Notes: a model not told the origin generated them from the sequence alone. Shown: positions 12,304 to 24,160, counted from the first letter of the stretch. The stretch is 64,000 nt of DNA from Lunularia cruciata (GCA_948567375.1 OX419755.1:23813001-23877000); one strand, 5' to 3'. Made by a program: numbers and translations.

Positions 12304-13128
12304 CCTGAAGTCCATTTTTCCATGAGGAACTCAATGGCAAAAACATAAGTGACTCCACTAAATCTATAAAAGGGTGCTATGAGGAAGTCTTATGAGGAGG
12401 TATCGAGTACACTAGATAGAAAATGAGTAAATGCATTAAGATATATAGCACCATGGAGATGGTTCCTACAATATGGAAGGAATGCACTATCAACTATAAG
12501 TACATCTTAAAGAGATAGACCTAAAACAATAAATGTACTATAATATCCATGTGCGAAACCTCTCCAATAGTCCAACAGTCCTCCTTATCAAGTATCACCA
12601 TGAGCCAAGCTCCACTATGTACTCCCTTAGGCAATAAACCCTCATCCCACATGGATCAAAGGAGGCACTCTACATCTATTGGAGTGCTATTGGTCCAAAT
12701 TATAACCTCAATGTGTGTCACACAAAACTCCATGAACTGTCTAACTCTAGGTTGAAGAACATAGTGGAACCTAGACAAGGCTCTATAAGGTGACCATCCA
12801 TGGCATTGCACTACACTACACCACTGACAGACTAGCCTATTGCTATCCCATATAATATCCACTAATCAACCAACATCCAAACTAATATCCTCCTCCATCT
12901 CTCATGAGCATAAATGATCAATGGAATGAAAGCTCTCAACAAGGTCATCCTCTACCTTGAAATCCTAAGTCAAGATAGCTCATAAAGAGTGTCAAAAGAG
13001 TTTCATTTTTCTCTCCTCATATCACTTATTTTCCTTGGCCACATGTCCAAAAGGGAGTAGGGATGCAAGATCATATGAAAGTCATGGTCTCTAAAAGAAA
13101 ATCTCAAAATTGGGAGTGAACACACTAT
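12304..13128. other. Unassigned sequence between chromovirus gag and solo LTR
   Basis: No recognisable gene. Open frames here are short (at most 68 codons) and lack known motifs. This stretch continues on the other side of the solo LTR at 13889, since that LTR is flanked by a target-site duplication. Confidence 0.5.
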
Positions 13129-13888
13129 TGTAATACTTTGGTGACAAGAGAACTCTTCAAGAGAGAAAATATAGATTTCATACTCAATCCCTCGATGCTC
13201 AAAGGAGCACCTTCTCTTTATTATATAGCCAAGGAAGATCTACTCCAAGAAAGCTCCACCATATGATTAGGTACAAGGATAGGTAACTTGTCAGCAAGCT
13301 CCATTAGATCACTTGCTTGGATGGGTGATATGTCAGGTCCTGGTCCTATCTGGCTGGTCAAACATGCTTTGACCAAAGGGAATCTTTTAGGGAATCTTCA
13401 TATAAGAATCTCAAAATCACTTGGGTGAGGTACCATTGGGGAAGCTCTCGGTGAGACAAACCAAGGGGAGGGAAGGCCACCTTTTCCTTTATTGGGGAGG
13501 GATGGGGGAGGAGGGGGAAATGTGCATATTTTTGGGGCATAATTCAACCATTTAGGCTTCCAAAATTGCCTCTGAAGTTTTCAGGCCTATTTTGGTTTCT
13601 TCTCTATTAGTAGAAGTACTCTTTTGGTGATAAATTTTTCTGATCTACTTAGTTCATCATGTATAACATCCTCCCAGATGTTACCAAACCAAATTTCATC
13701 TCTAGATCATGTGTCTAGCTATTGATTCTAAAGTCTTCAAGCATGTTTTGATTTTTGTCCTATTAATAGAAATACTCTTTTGGTTATACCTCTGTCTAAT
13801 CTACTTAGTTCATCATGTATAGCATCCTCAAAAATGTTACCAAACCAAATTTCATTTCTAGTTCATGTGTCTAGCTATTGGTATTACA
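13129..13888. repeat. Solo LTR of the chromovirus family with ACTAT target-site duplication
   Basis: It runs from TGTAATAC to GTATTACA (perfect 8-bp inverted ends), 760 bp. The five bases before it (13124-13128) and after it (13889-13893) are both ACTAT. That is the mark of one insertion followed by LTR-LTR recombination, so it is a solo LTR and not the missing 5' LTR of the neighbouring chromovirus. It matches 6977-7728 along its length. Confidence 0.88.
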
Positions 13889-15780
13889 ACTATGCTCACC
13901 CATAGGCTCTCCATTGAGATGGAGCTTGTTCTACATCTCCCAAACCTCTCTACCAAGAAGCATGGACTCTCTTCCTATAGCTCAACCTCCTTCTCTTGAC
14001 TCTCACTCTTAGACCTGCATCTCTCACCCACTATTCTCTTTGTTTGAGTACCACAAGAAACACTTTCTACATAATCAACCTGAGTCAAACAAGAGCTACT
14101 CTTTCTATGGTCCATCTAAGTCTGCATTGCTACCTAAATCTCCATACCAATTGAAACTTCATAAGCTCTTTAAGACTCCTGTAACAAACCTTGGGTAATA
14201 TATAGCTCTCTCTTATAAGACTCCTCATCAATCTAATATTCTTTGGCCATGGTATGTCATTAAGACATTAGCTTATTTAACTCTAAATGCTCACTCTAGA
14301 ACATCCTAAATTGTTCTTCACTCTTTTATATATTTTGTTCCTTTTCAAGAAGAAGCAACTCTCATGGTGCTAATCTCTCTCCTTCTTAAGGACCATGTGC
14401 TCTTTCTCCACTAAATCATCCTTTCTTATAAAGGCCTCATCTTGCCCTAGCGCTAATCATGCCCAACTCACAAGACCAAAGATAGACTCATATCCTCATA
14501 CCCTAACCTATCAATGTGCAACTCTCATACTTGCATACTCTCACAACTCCTCCCTTTAATTATCTAGCTCCTAGAGTGTCAACAAGAGAAGTATCCTTGC
14601 TAGAAACCTGATAGGTAGTGTCAACAAGAGGAGTATCCTTACTAAAAACCTGATGGGTAGTGTCTTATGTAAGGAGTGATAGAGTGTCATCGAGGGGGAT
14701 TCACATCTAGAACATCATGTGAAGGAGGTTTGGGAGTGTCATCTAGAGGGAAAGAAGACCCATCTACAACATCATGAATATCACTTGTGCATAATGAACA
14801 TCCATATCAACACAAAATATAGTTCAACATGGCATTATAGAACAACATGGAAATACAAAACATAGTTCAACCTATATGGCTCATCATTCAACATGGCAAA
14901 TACTCGTGGTATGCTTCAACTTATAAAATATAGAATAATGAAAACTATGAAGAACTCTATCTGACTTTATTAAGTGGTCAATACAACTCAACTTACTTTG
15001 GAGAAAAGCTATCTAGAAAACATAACTTTTCCAAACAATACTCTATATCTACTCTCACTCACCTTTCTCCTTGGGCTCATGCTCATGTGTTGTAGGGACA
15101 TATAGCTCCTCATTTGGGCTCAAAAGAATACCATAGTAAACCTCATCCTCTTCTATGAATCCAAAAATATACGGATGAGGAATTGTCTGACAAATGATTA
15201 CTTAAAGCATCCACCATTTGAGTGCCAGATCTGATTTTGCAAGAATGAAACTTAGCCTCAATTGTAGTAATAATTAGCTCTCCAATCATAGTCTTCTCAT
15301 GTCTTCTCCACCTTAGCCTTCACATTCAAGGTTAGATGTCCATGTATTACTTTTGGATGCCTTGTGGGTGCAAAAACATAACTAAACATCTAGAAAATGG
15401 TCTCCATTACCTATAACACCCAGTCCCTAAAGAGAGATTGTTTGGGAGAGGAGAGGGGAAGGCAAGGCCAAGAGCAAGATTGCTATTAGTGCCTAGTGCC
15501 AAGAAAGGGATTGTTTGGAGGGGCAGGGCAGCCATGGGTTTGCTTGCAAAGCTAGGATTGGGAGGGGAATCAAATGGGAGTCATTTGAAAACCCTAACCC
15601 TACATATAGATATCTTGGGGTTGGAGATTGGGATGGAATGAGAGGGTTCATTTTGGGGGTTAAGCTAGGAGAGTAGAATGAAAATATATCAATCAACATA
15701 AAATAGAAACAAAATTGATCAAAATGCAGATTTGGGCCTGTGAAATTGAATGCAATACATACTTTCAACTCGAGAATCTT
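13889..15780. other. Unassigned degenerate sequence, minus-strand coiled-coil-like pieces
   Basis: No gene can be supported. The minus strand at about 14470-14280 gives a Glu/Lys/Leu-rich broken stretch similar in style to the degenerate region at 2280-4710, which may mean the same kind of retroelement ORF. Open frames at 15438-15807 on both strands lack recognisable motifs. Confidence 0.35.
14575..14664. repeat. Tandem repeat of a 42-bp unit, two copies plus a partial third
   Basis: The unit begins AGTGTCAACAAGAG and ends AAACCTGATAGGT. Copies start at 14575 and 14617, and a third starts at 14659 but diverges after AGTGTC. Forty-two bases is 14 codons, so the repeat would keep reading frame. 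Confidence 0.85.
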
Positions 15781-15919
15781 TAGATCTTTTTCCTTGATGT
15801 TCTCCATTGATTTACAAATTTTCTTTGTCTAACTAGGCACACTTTATATAACTTAATTGGTCTTCCTTGGTATGGAACCCAATTAATCATTCACCTTCTT
15901 TGAACTCCTCCATGTTTTG

Positions 15920-16600
15920 CATATCCCACACCTTCTCGATTCACTCATGCTTGCTATAGCTGATGGCACTACTTGTTTGCCTTCCTTCAATCTTTGATAA
16001 TTTCTCCCTTCTCCTCTAAACCCTTGGCTTTGCCTTACTTGCTGCTTGTCTATCTTCCTTCCTCTTTCTTTGATTTGTTCCACTCTAAACCCTTCTTTCA
16101 TGTATTGCTTTCTTCTTTCTCTCCTTCTCTTTTTGCCCCTCAATTCTCTACTACTTCAAAACTTTCTCTTGAATCTTGATGTCTCCTTAAAAAATGGCTA
16201 TTAGATAATGTCTCCCGTTTAGTCCTTCAATTTCTTCTCCTTTTTCTCCTTCTATCTCTTGTTTCTATCCCCTTTTGATACTTGTCTTAAAGCTCTTCTT
16301 TTTGTCCCACTTTGGAAATCCCTGCTCTGTCCCTTCAATATCTCTCTCCTTTCTCTCCTTCTCTTTCCATCTCTTCTTTCTCTCTCCTTTCAAAAATTTC
16401 TCTCTAAAGTCTACTTTTTATCCCTCTTCAAAATCCCCACTTTGTCTCTTCAATATCTTCTCAAAATTCTCTTCTCTTCATTGCCTCTCTTGCTTCCTTT
16501 TGCTCAATTTCTGGATTTCAACTCACCCTTCCAAAAATATGCAGCCTTCAAATTTTTACTCTTCCTCTTTAAATTGATTGATCTCTCCTTTTAAACTTGC
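15920..16600. repeat. Pyrimidine-rich tract (purine-rich on the minus strand)
   Basis: Plus strand is strongly C+T biased (CTTTCTCTCCTTCTCTTT-like blocks). Long open frames here (for example 16259-16594) are low-complexity artefacts rich in Leu, Phe and Ser. The tract lies inside the Harbinger copy and has its counterpart at 48650-49000 in the other orientation. Confidence 0.8.
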
Positions 16601-16679
16601 ACAATGCATAGGCAAATCCTATATTAATCTGGTCCACAATCCATCTTTCTCAATGCCACAATCTATATTAAGCAAGCAC

Positions 16680-16945
16680 AAATCTATATTATGAAGGTTT
16701 GAATCCATCTTTTTGATACCATAATCTATATTTCTCAATGTCACAATCTATATTGTGCAAGCACAAATTCATATTATGAAGGTATGAATCTATCTATGTG
16801 ATCCAAGGAATCCATATTCTTTACCAATATACTCTATATTCCTTATTGCAGCAATATACTCTATATTATGAAGGTATGAATCTATCTAGGTGATCCAAGG
16901 AGTCCATATTCTTTACCAATATACTCTATATTCCTTATTGCAGCA
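16680..16945. repeat. Imperfect tandem repeats around ATCTATATT / GAAGGTATGAATCTATCTA
   Basis: Blocks such as ATTATGAAGGTATGAATC and ATCCATATTCTTTACCAATA recur. The segment from ACTCTATATT at about 16850 to 16945 repeats most of the preceding 90 bases nearly exactly, including TTCCTTATTGCAGCAA. The repeats are part of the Harbinger copy. Confidence 0.75.
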
Positions 16946-17650
16946 ACGAACAATGAATCAATATTCACAATGATTCAACAATGTACTATGAATCAACATT
17001 CGATGGAGTGTTTAATGTCTTGCAAGTGGATAGACATCAAATGTTAATATACTCTCCATGAACAGATGTGACCAGACCAGGCATTCATAAAATTTTCCAT
17101 TCATAAGTAAAAATATATCCAATATTTATTGAAGATCCAAAAATGCAACAAGATTCCTGTTGAATGCAATATATATTTGTATCACAACTTTTCTAGTCTC
17201 TTCTCTAACAAGAATTCCTAGTTCATTTTAATCCATTTCTCTAGTTCTCTCTAGCATTTAGGTCAGGTTCTTTGTCCCCATCCTGAGTGAACTCTATTCC
17301 ATTATCCTATTCTACCCACACGTCAATCTTATTGATGAGAAAGTTATGCAATACTACACAACAACGTATCCACTTCATCAAATAAGAATTCCTATATCTG
17401 CTTTTAAGTTGACCTCCTAACTCCGGTAATGAGTGCCAATGTGCTTTCAACACACCAATGCAATGCTTGTTAAGACCTATACCCTTGCAACATATTTTTA
17501 AAACTCCATTTTATCCTTGGATAGTGGAAGCTTGAATGAAGGGACCAAGTGGCTCATTGGTATATATACCTTGAGTTGTTGAGTAAATATGGATAGGGCT
17601 CAAAAGAAGAATTAAACACTCTTTTATTCATGTCACTCACAAGGGTGATT

Positions 17651-18972
17651 TCTTGATGCAAGTCATGTCATGATAGGACTCGAGCATCCTTGTTATATCA
17701 CAATGCTCACACATCGTTTCGAATAGACACATGATACATTCAAAATTGACACACAAAATGGACATATGGACCAAAACTCTCCCGGTGGGACACCTCGAGA
17801 ACATTCACACCATTCACAACTCACATTGCTAGGCACTCAAAGAACACTCAGTTCCAAAAAATGAATTATGGACAAAAACTCACTCTATGAAACACTCAAA
17901 GAACATTCTCCTCAAAAAAATGGATTATTATTGTGTGGTAATTGAATATGAACCTTTGTGGCTGAAATAAATTTCATCCACTTTAGGTCTTTGGGCAAGA
18001 GGAAATAAAGTCCCATACACTAATCCTAGACATCTTTTAAATTCTTTTGCAGCGAAGCTGTTCAAAATTTTATTTTTCTTTTCTCTAGGGCCAAGTGACT
18101 TCTCCGCTCAGAATATCTACAATGGCCGTCATTACTCTCTCAATAAACTTCATTATAGATCCTGAATTAATTCCCCAAAGACTTGTTGTACTCCTTGCCA
18201 CAAACACCATGCCGTCATCCCCGATCGATTTAGATCGAGGATGACGGCCAATTGAGCATACACCGGGGATTGAACCTTTCTTACATTTCTCCTTATGAAA
18301 CTTGGTGTTTTCTTATCAGATCAAGTAAAGAAAGAAAAGATTTAATATCCATTCCATTTCTAATAGTTGTCTAAAAGAGGAGGGATTTACATCTCAAAAA
18401 GAATTTACAAGCAAAATTTATACTCCTATTGTAAATATTTTTCTCGGTCAAATCTCGCTGGGAATGACAAAAGTACACCATTTCAATATTAGTTTGTCCT
18501 TATTTCCGACTCAAAATCCTCAAAATCACTCCCAATTGCCTCGTATTTTTGGAATTTATCGGTACCACCCTAATCAAATCTTCAATCTTCAATCAAATTC
18601 ACTTTTGTCTCTCGGCCATATGTTTCTGGCCATATTTTTCTGCAGGCATTTCTTAATTTCTCTTTCTAGTAATTGTAAGATATTACATGCATTTCTTAAT
18701 TTCTCTTGCTAGTAATTGCCATGTGTTACAGCACGGCATTCTGCCTTGCCTCCTCCTACGAATAGTTCTCGCGGGTCTGCTAACCACTAAGTTCTCATCC
18801 AATACTGTAGATTGCACAACCAACTAAGAGATCTAAGAAAACATGAGCAATTCTCATACTAGCTGAAAAAATATGCAGTTTCTAGCAATGATGTCCCCAC
18901 GAGACACGAACAAGAAGTTTACTTCGGAATGTCTAGAGATAATAGCCAGAGCGGGTGTTGAAGATTGAACTT
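17651..18972. other. Region upstream of the orphan gene; one strong hairpin
   Basis: No gene is supported. Base composition changes at about 18 kb from the AT-rich transposon style to mixed sequence. A 15-bp imperfect inverted repeat is at 18212-18247 (CCGTCATCC...GGATGACGG with an inner CGATC/GATCG). The promoter and 5' UTR of the gene starting at 18973 must lie in the right part, but I could not pick a TATA box with confidence. Confidence 0.4.
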
Positions 18973-21900
18973 ATGGAATTGACGCTCGACTCGGACGCCT
19001 TGTCAACCGTATCCACCGCCACTCGCGATCCTCCATCTCCTGCACTTGCTGTGTACATCCCCGACTTTCTGACTGATCTCTTGGAGTCAGTACTCTCGGG
19101 CGTTTACCAGATTGATTCCCCTCTTCCAGCTGACTTTTGTGGTGCACTTCTGCGTAAGGACGATCTCGAAGCCTCAAGTAAAGGTGAAATTCTCAAGATT
19201 TGGTCACCACTCAGTTCCTGAATATCCTGCATTTTCTTACCTTACATTTTCTAGTTGCTATTTCTCAAAAAAATTCCTATTCCAACCTTAGAATCGAATT
19301 TGTAGTTCTGATGAGGGTCAGTATTCTCTTTCGATCTTCATCTCAACTTGATACCTGAAGAGGACAATCGAGCATTATTGTGTCGATAAAAACTCTGCGT
19401 TGCGCAGGGTACGTTCGTTTCTTGCCCTTAAATCACGCGTGTACTATCCACTCCCTACTTGCCCCTCGCACACTTCCTTCTAGGCGTCAGGACGCTGTTG
19501 GCATCCCCAGGGTGCTTGCGTTCACGGTTTCGGCCACTAGCTCTACCTATACCCTTCTCTCGCTGTCTTCTGATGTTATCTCTTTGCTCCTCATGGTCTC
19601 ATCCCTGCTTTTCTGCTCTTACCACTGTTTCTAATGCTCTCATCGCTCACATATTGCAATTTTATTTCTTTGCTTACCGATTCTATTCCCGCAATACTAG
19701 CCATTTCCTTTCAGGTATACCGAAGGTGCATCTCTTACCCATTTCCGGTGAACGCCTCGATTTTACATCAGCTGTGTTCATGTTTTCGCCTTTTGCATCT
19801 CTCTTTCAGATTTTCTCATCTTCTCGACTTGCTGCTCCTTATCCACTGTTCGATAGCTTCCTGCACGATCGTTCCCACTCGTCTCCACGTGACTACCATT
19901 TTTCGTGAGTTGCTCGCAGAACGGGGGATCCACACTCACGTAGAACAGATTCGTTGCAAACCGAACAGATTTAAAGAACTGTATGCATGCAAGTCCAAGC
20001 AACTAGGAATTGGCAGAAACACACGTTGCAAATTTACGCAAAGCGGACTGATACATTCCATGAACCATGAATATGGCATACAGTAGTGAGATCAGCACGC
20101 AGCATGTAATGAAAGAAGCATTCATTCTCTAGCAATACTAAGCGATAGAGCAGAACATGCATTCTAAAGCAAAGGGAAACCCTGGAGTAAGAAGGAAGAG
20201 TAGTGTTGTTTTCTGGAAGATGAGTAGGAGCGAAATGTGACAGTATCATAACGTGCCCTATGAGCGCATGCGTCCCGAAAAACTAAACACCAAAAGGAAG
20301 CAGTCAGACTGTCGTAGGATGCCTGCAAGGAAGCACGAGGGACTTCATCATTGCCCAAGAAGTGCCGAGGTAGCTGGGCGAATGCCAGTGTCCCTTGACC
20401 GAGTTTGTGTTTTGTTCATGAGTGCCAGGCAAACTCTGTTGCTTCCGGAAGGTGCCGCTCATGAAAAGTGGCAGTCATGTGGAGTTCTCATATACTGTTT
20501 CATGGAGTTGAATGTTGAGGTGTCACTGTTTAGGAGCAGCCATACATGGTTATTGGTTCCCCTGTTTATGTGTTTTGGTGATGCAATTACAGACAAGGAG
20601 GGCGTTTTCTCAGGGAAGGGTGTTCCGAGGTATCCTCTATACAAGTACTTAGCGCGCGCTCTTTATGAGTGGATTTCGACTGGTTGCTTTCCGCGATCAG
20701 TGGAGCCAATAAACGGTATATCAGAGGATGAAGGGAAAGCAGAAAAGATTGATGCTTGGACCCAAAAGGTTGTGGAACTGGGGAGGTCTCTGGTGGAGGT
20801 AAGTTTCATTGGTTAAAAGACCTAAAGAGGGAGTTGTTTCGAGGTCTTTGATATTGGAGTACTTGACACTGTTCCATTGAATCGATGGATCTCTGGATAA
20901 CGATGCATGCCATAGCCTGCTGCACTTGGCTTTCGATTGCATCTTATCTGTTCCCTTCTACAACATCAGATCTCGAGCCATTCAATGGCCTCATATCTGA
21001 CGAGTTATGGAGGGCTGCGTTTTACCAAAGGATTCACATCATTGCAGGATGTTAAACGGTATGCCACATTTAAGGAGATGCTGGAATTCGAAGGACTGAA
21101 TAGTGTTCTGCCAGGAGTTCCAACTATCACAGAAGGTCATTTCTCTCAGATTTATGTCGCATTGTGCCTGACAGCGTAACTACGTGAAAAATATGTTTAG
21201 TCTGGATTACTTAACTAGTAGACGCAAAACCAGAAATAGAAGTCGTAGTCAATAGGTTCACTTTGCCGGTCTTTGCCGTTCAGTTGGGAACTCCGGTGTC
21301 AAACCATCAACACGTTCGAGGTTTGATCAAAGTACCTTAAGTGAGATTGATATTTAAGACAACCATGTATGTAGTCAAGAGCCTCTTTTCAGCTGGGGAA
21401 GAGAAAATTGCAAGTGGACTTAGTCTTGCTAACTAACCAGCACAATGTAACTGTAGGTGTGCAAGTGTATCGTAATTTCTATTCGGACGCAACAGAAAAG
21501 GAAGCTGGAGTGATGGGAATTCACGTTCGGCACCCCTTGAATCGAAGACAGCCGTACCACTTGTTAGATGGTATCTTGAAGGTTAGTTTGTTATTCTGCC
21601 CATGCACTATGTACTGTGGAACGTGTTCAGCTGCAGTGAATTCACGTTGGTGTCGCTTGCACCGACTCAAAGAAGTTGTTTCTACTCAAAATTAATGAGC
21701 AAGTGGTCATTACTCGTCATTTGTTCATTGAGTCGTGAGTCAGCTTTGGTAAGTGGTCAGTTCGTTTGTTGTCAACTACTCGCAACTTCTGGTAAAATGT
21801 ACAGTTGTCTAGATTTCTCATACCGAAGCAATGGAATCATGTAGGAGCTAGGTGTGGAAGGTGTACGAGCCTTATTGGGCATGCGTTCAACCATGGGGTC

Positions 21901-22829
21901 TATTGCTGACACACTCCCCCCTCCGATGTCAGCTCTTTTATCAGCGTTTTCACTTGTGAATAATGAAACTGTAGGTCTCTTGCTCCTTTCCCGCTTGCTA
22001 CCTTCCCTGATGTAGATGACGAGGGTACTTCTTATCAGCTCCACTATCTTATAGTTCTTTTCGTTGAGGTGTGGAGGTTCCAGGAAGCAAGCTGACTGTA
22101 GGAGCAAGGGCCTTGGCCAAGCACGTGCACCGATGTAGTAATGGATGGTGGGGAAAATTTACAGGGACTGGTAAGTAGGCATCCTACGTGTATTGCGACG
22201 TCAAATTGCATAACATCTTTGCATGCTTTTCTGGATGTATCAACCTCAAATATTTGCTAATCACTGCATTTTTTATAAAACTTTATACCTGGAAGAAGGA
22301 TTGTTGATTTATACTGAGTATAAAGTCCTCATTAGAAAGAGTGACTTCAAAGTCTATATAATCGACACGAACATTATTAGAACACAATCTTGAGATTCGA
22401 CTACAGAGGGATGTCGTCATTTGATATACTTGCAGTTACGTAGTAAAGATCTATTTCTGGCAAACGAATTTTTTATGTGGTACAAAACCGTTATTGCTCA
22501 TGCAGAACCAACTAAGAATGGACTTTCTCTGGTAAAAGTGCGGCATATGATCGGTGATGCTATATGGATGAATGTGCACGTTGTCCCGGTCCCTGTCTTT
22601 GAAATCCGGGTTAAAGATGGATATGGTGCTCGATGGACAACAGATGGAAGTCAGGTACTTCTATTCAGCAATATGAAGTCAGATACCGAATCTTAGGATT
22701 AGGAATTTTGATTTGGAAGCACAGAGTTGCACATATAAAGCGAAGTTTGATGTTGGTCTGTTGCTGCAGTTTCGCGGATTTCTCGAGCCTCCTATGGAAG
22801 AAGGGTATCTCCACAAGTGGAGACACTAG
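18973..22829 (+). CDS. Conserved-looking plant protein of unknown function, at least eight exons
   Basis: Proposed exons: 18973-19183, 20593-20798, 20970-21135, 21457-21581, 21845-21974, 22084-22170, 22506-22654, 22770-22829 (TAG). All introns are GT-AG and all phases agree, giving 377 residues. Landmarks are ALAVYIPDFL (exon 1), GVFSGKGVPRYPLYKYLA (exon 2), NSVLPGVP (exon 3), GVRALLGMRS and LPPPMSALLSAF (exon 5), SKLTVGARALAKHVHR (exon 6), VFEIRVKDGYGARW (exon 7) and FRGFLEPPMEEG...WRH at the C-terminus (exon 8). I see no signal peptide or membrane segment. The C-terminal half looks like a family found in plants that I know only as uncharacterised; I give no name. Exon 1 to exon 2 is the weakest join: the frame runs open further upstream (20253-20592), and the residues CFGDAIT directly before exon 2 look conserved too, so an exon may be missing. 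Exon 3 also reads well in a second frame (see findings). Confidence 0.72.
19184..20592 (+). other. Long first intron of the orphan gene, possibly hiding an exon
   Basis: Several open frames (up to 187 codons, for example 20253-20816 and 19634-20086) lie here, but apart from the part continuing into exon 2 they show no recognisable motif and have a random-like composition. The donor may instead be at 19154 (GTAAGG) or 19178 (GTAAAG); all three choices keep the same phase. Confidence 0.45.
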
Positions 22830-24160
22830 AACAGATGGTTCCACAAGTGAGTAATACATCTACTGTGGACGTATTTTGATGTAGCTAATGAACCAAAGGA
22901 GTATCATAGTGAAGTGGAGACTAGAAGGTCTCGTAAGGAGGGCGCTCCTCTTAGATGCTGGGGGCATGGTGTACTACACGTGCCTCTTAGTCAAGAATTC
23001 TTCCCTTTTAAAATGAATAAATATCAGTGATTATTCATGTTTTAGAAAGCTTATTGCTATTCTTCGAGTCAGTGAACTCCAAGAATAGCAACTTGAAGAA
23101 CTTACTTGAAGCGTATTCCGTTATCCCCAGGACTATTCCTGCATTATTTCTATTTCACACCGGACAGGTTTTAGGGTTTTAAATACTGATGCTTCATGTA
23201 CCTAAACAGATGATCAAAAATCAAAGAGGTAGGCAGAAATTTGTTGTAATTAGGAGGTGAGTAAGCTTCTCTCAGATGATGTGGATCATCCGAGAGGAGA
23301 TAAAATGAAGTCACTGACTTCGCCAATCTTGTCGGGGGACACTTCCCGTTTGAAGATTAACGGTAGACTTATACACCAGTATTTATAATTTTGTTCCTGT
23401 AATCATTAGGATATACTTCATTCACAGGTATCTTCCCGTCGCTTCCGGTTTAGATATAACGGGAGACGACTTCGAACCAACTCTAACATGGCATTTTCAG
23501 GCTTTTCAATCTTAGCGGAAGAATGGGACATCCAGGACGCATAAGACGCGCTTGAAGCTAGACCTAGTGACCAATATATAAAGTAGATTATCTTGAGTTG
23601 AGAAGAAGTGAGACCTGATTTAGTCTTACCTGAGGGAGATAATCTTGAGGGTGATGCAAAGAAACACGTGATGTGGTTCGAGCCCCACACATCCATCCAA
23701 CTTGGATACAAATGTATCCAAGTTGGAATCCGGTGCCTCGGACGAAATATAATGTCTTTATTCTCATCATTCAGATGCAGCTCAACAAACCAGCAGCAGT
23801 AGTTTGTGAAGTTGGAAATATTTCAGAGTTCATTTGTCGAGGTAGCAATTAGTCTACAGTGGTAGCCTGAGGATTGCTACAGAGCTCTTACAGGGCAGGA
23901 AGATCTTGTCGGAGTTGGAATGAGGACTTCGTATGTTTCCTGAGAAGCAATTAGAAGAGGTTGTGCAAAGGTAACAGAATGGCTTTCGATAATCTTTTTA
24001 GTAATGTTTTGGTTTTAATCGTAATTTGTATCCGTTAACCGCAGCAGAATAACATAGAAAAATACATTCGATGCTTTTCGGGTCAAGCCTACATTTGACT
24101 TGTCATTGTCATCATTCTCTGGTCACTTCTAATGATTGAGATCGCTTTTGATATCAAACT
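22830..24160. other. Downstream of the orphan gene; one perfect 15-bp inverted repeat
   Basis: No gene is supported. At 23696-23727 there is a near-palindrome with 15-bp perfect arms (TCCAACTTGGATACA) and a 2-base centre. The short open frames around it on both strands are a by-product of the inverted repeat. Otherwise I see nothing. Confidence 0.45.

Larger units (their letters stand above)
15793..17650 (-). mobile_element. Decayed PIF/Harbinger element, copy 1
   Basis: Minus strand, reading from 17650 down. At 17466-17317 the frame is open and gives CIGVLKAHWHSLPELGG followed by WIRCCVVLHNFLI, which is the C-terminal end of a Harbinger DDE transposase (LK.R...L and I.AC.VLHN blocks). The preceding part (17640-17470) matches the equivalent parts of the copies at 47 kb and 61 kb. 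Then follow AT-rich repeats (16950-16610), a long purine-rich stretch on this strand (16600-15920) and a short second frame starting MEEFKEGE (about 15914). The same order is found in the copy at 47.1-49.3 kb. Stops make it inactive. Confidence 0.7.

Noticed and set aside
13129-13888. Reading this LTR as the 5' LTR of the chromovirus at 6977-12303
   Set aside because: Identical ACTAT on both sides shows a solo LTR. No primer site lies next to it, and 825 bases of unrelated sequence separate it from gag.
16259-16594. 111-codon plus-strand open frame rich in Leu, Phe and Ser, looking like a membrane protein
   Set aside because: It lies in a pyrimidine-rich tract, where long frames of Leu/Phe/Ser arise without coding. 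The overlapping frame at 16275-16577 is equally open.
20253-20592. Upstream part of the 187-codon frame that runs into exon 2 of the orphan gene
   Set aside because: Only the part from 20593 (perhaps from about 20570) looks conserved. The upstream residues have random-like composition, and an in-phase acceptor (ATTACAG) precedes 20593.
23418-23802. Three overlapping short frames on both strands sharing a similar sequence
   Set aside because: They share sequence only because they cross the palindrome at 23696-23727; no gene-like context.
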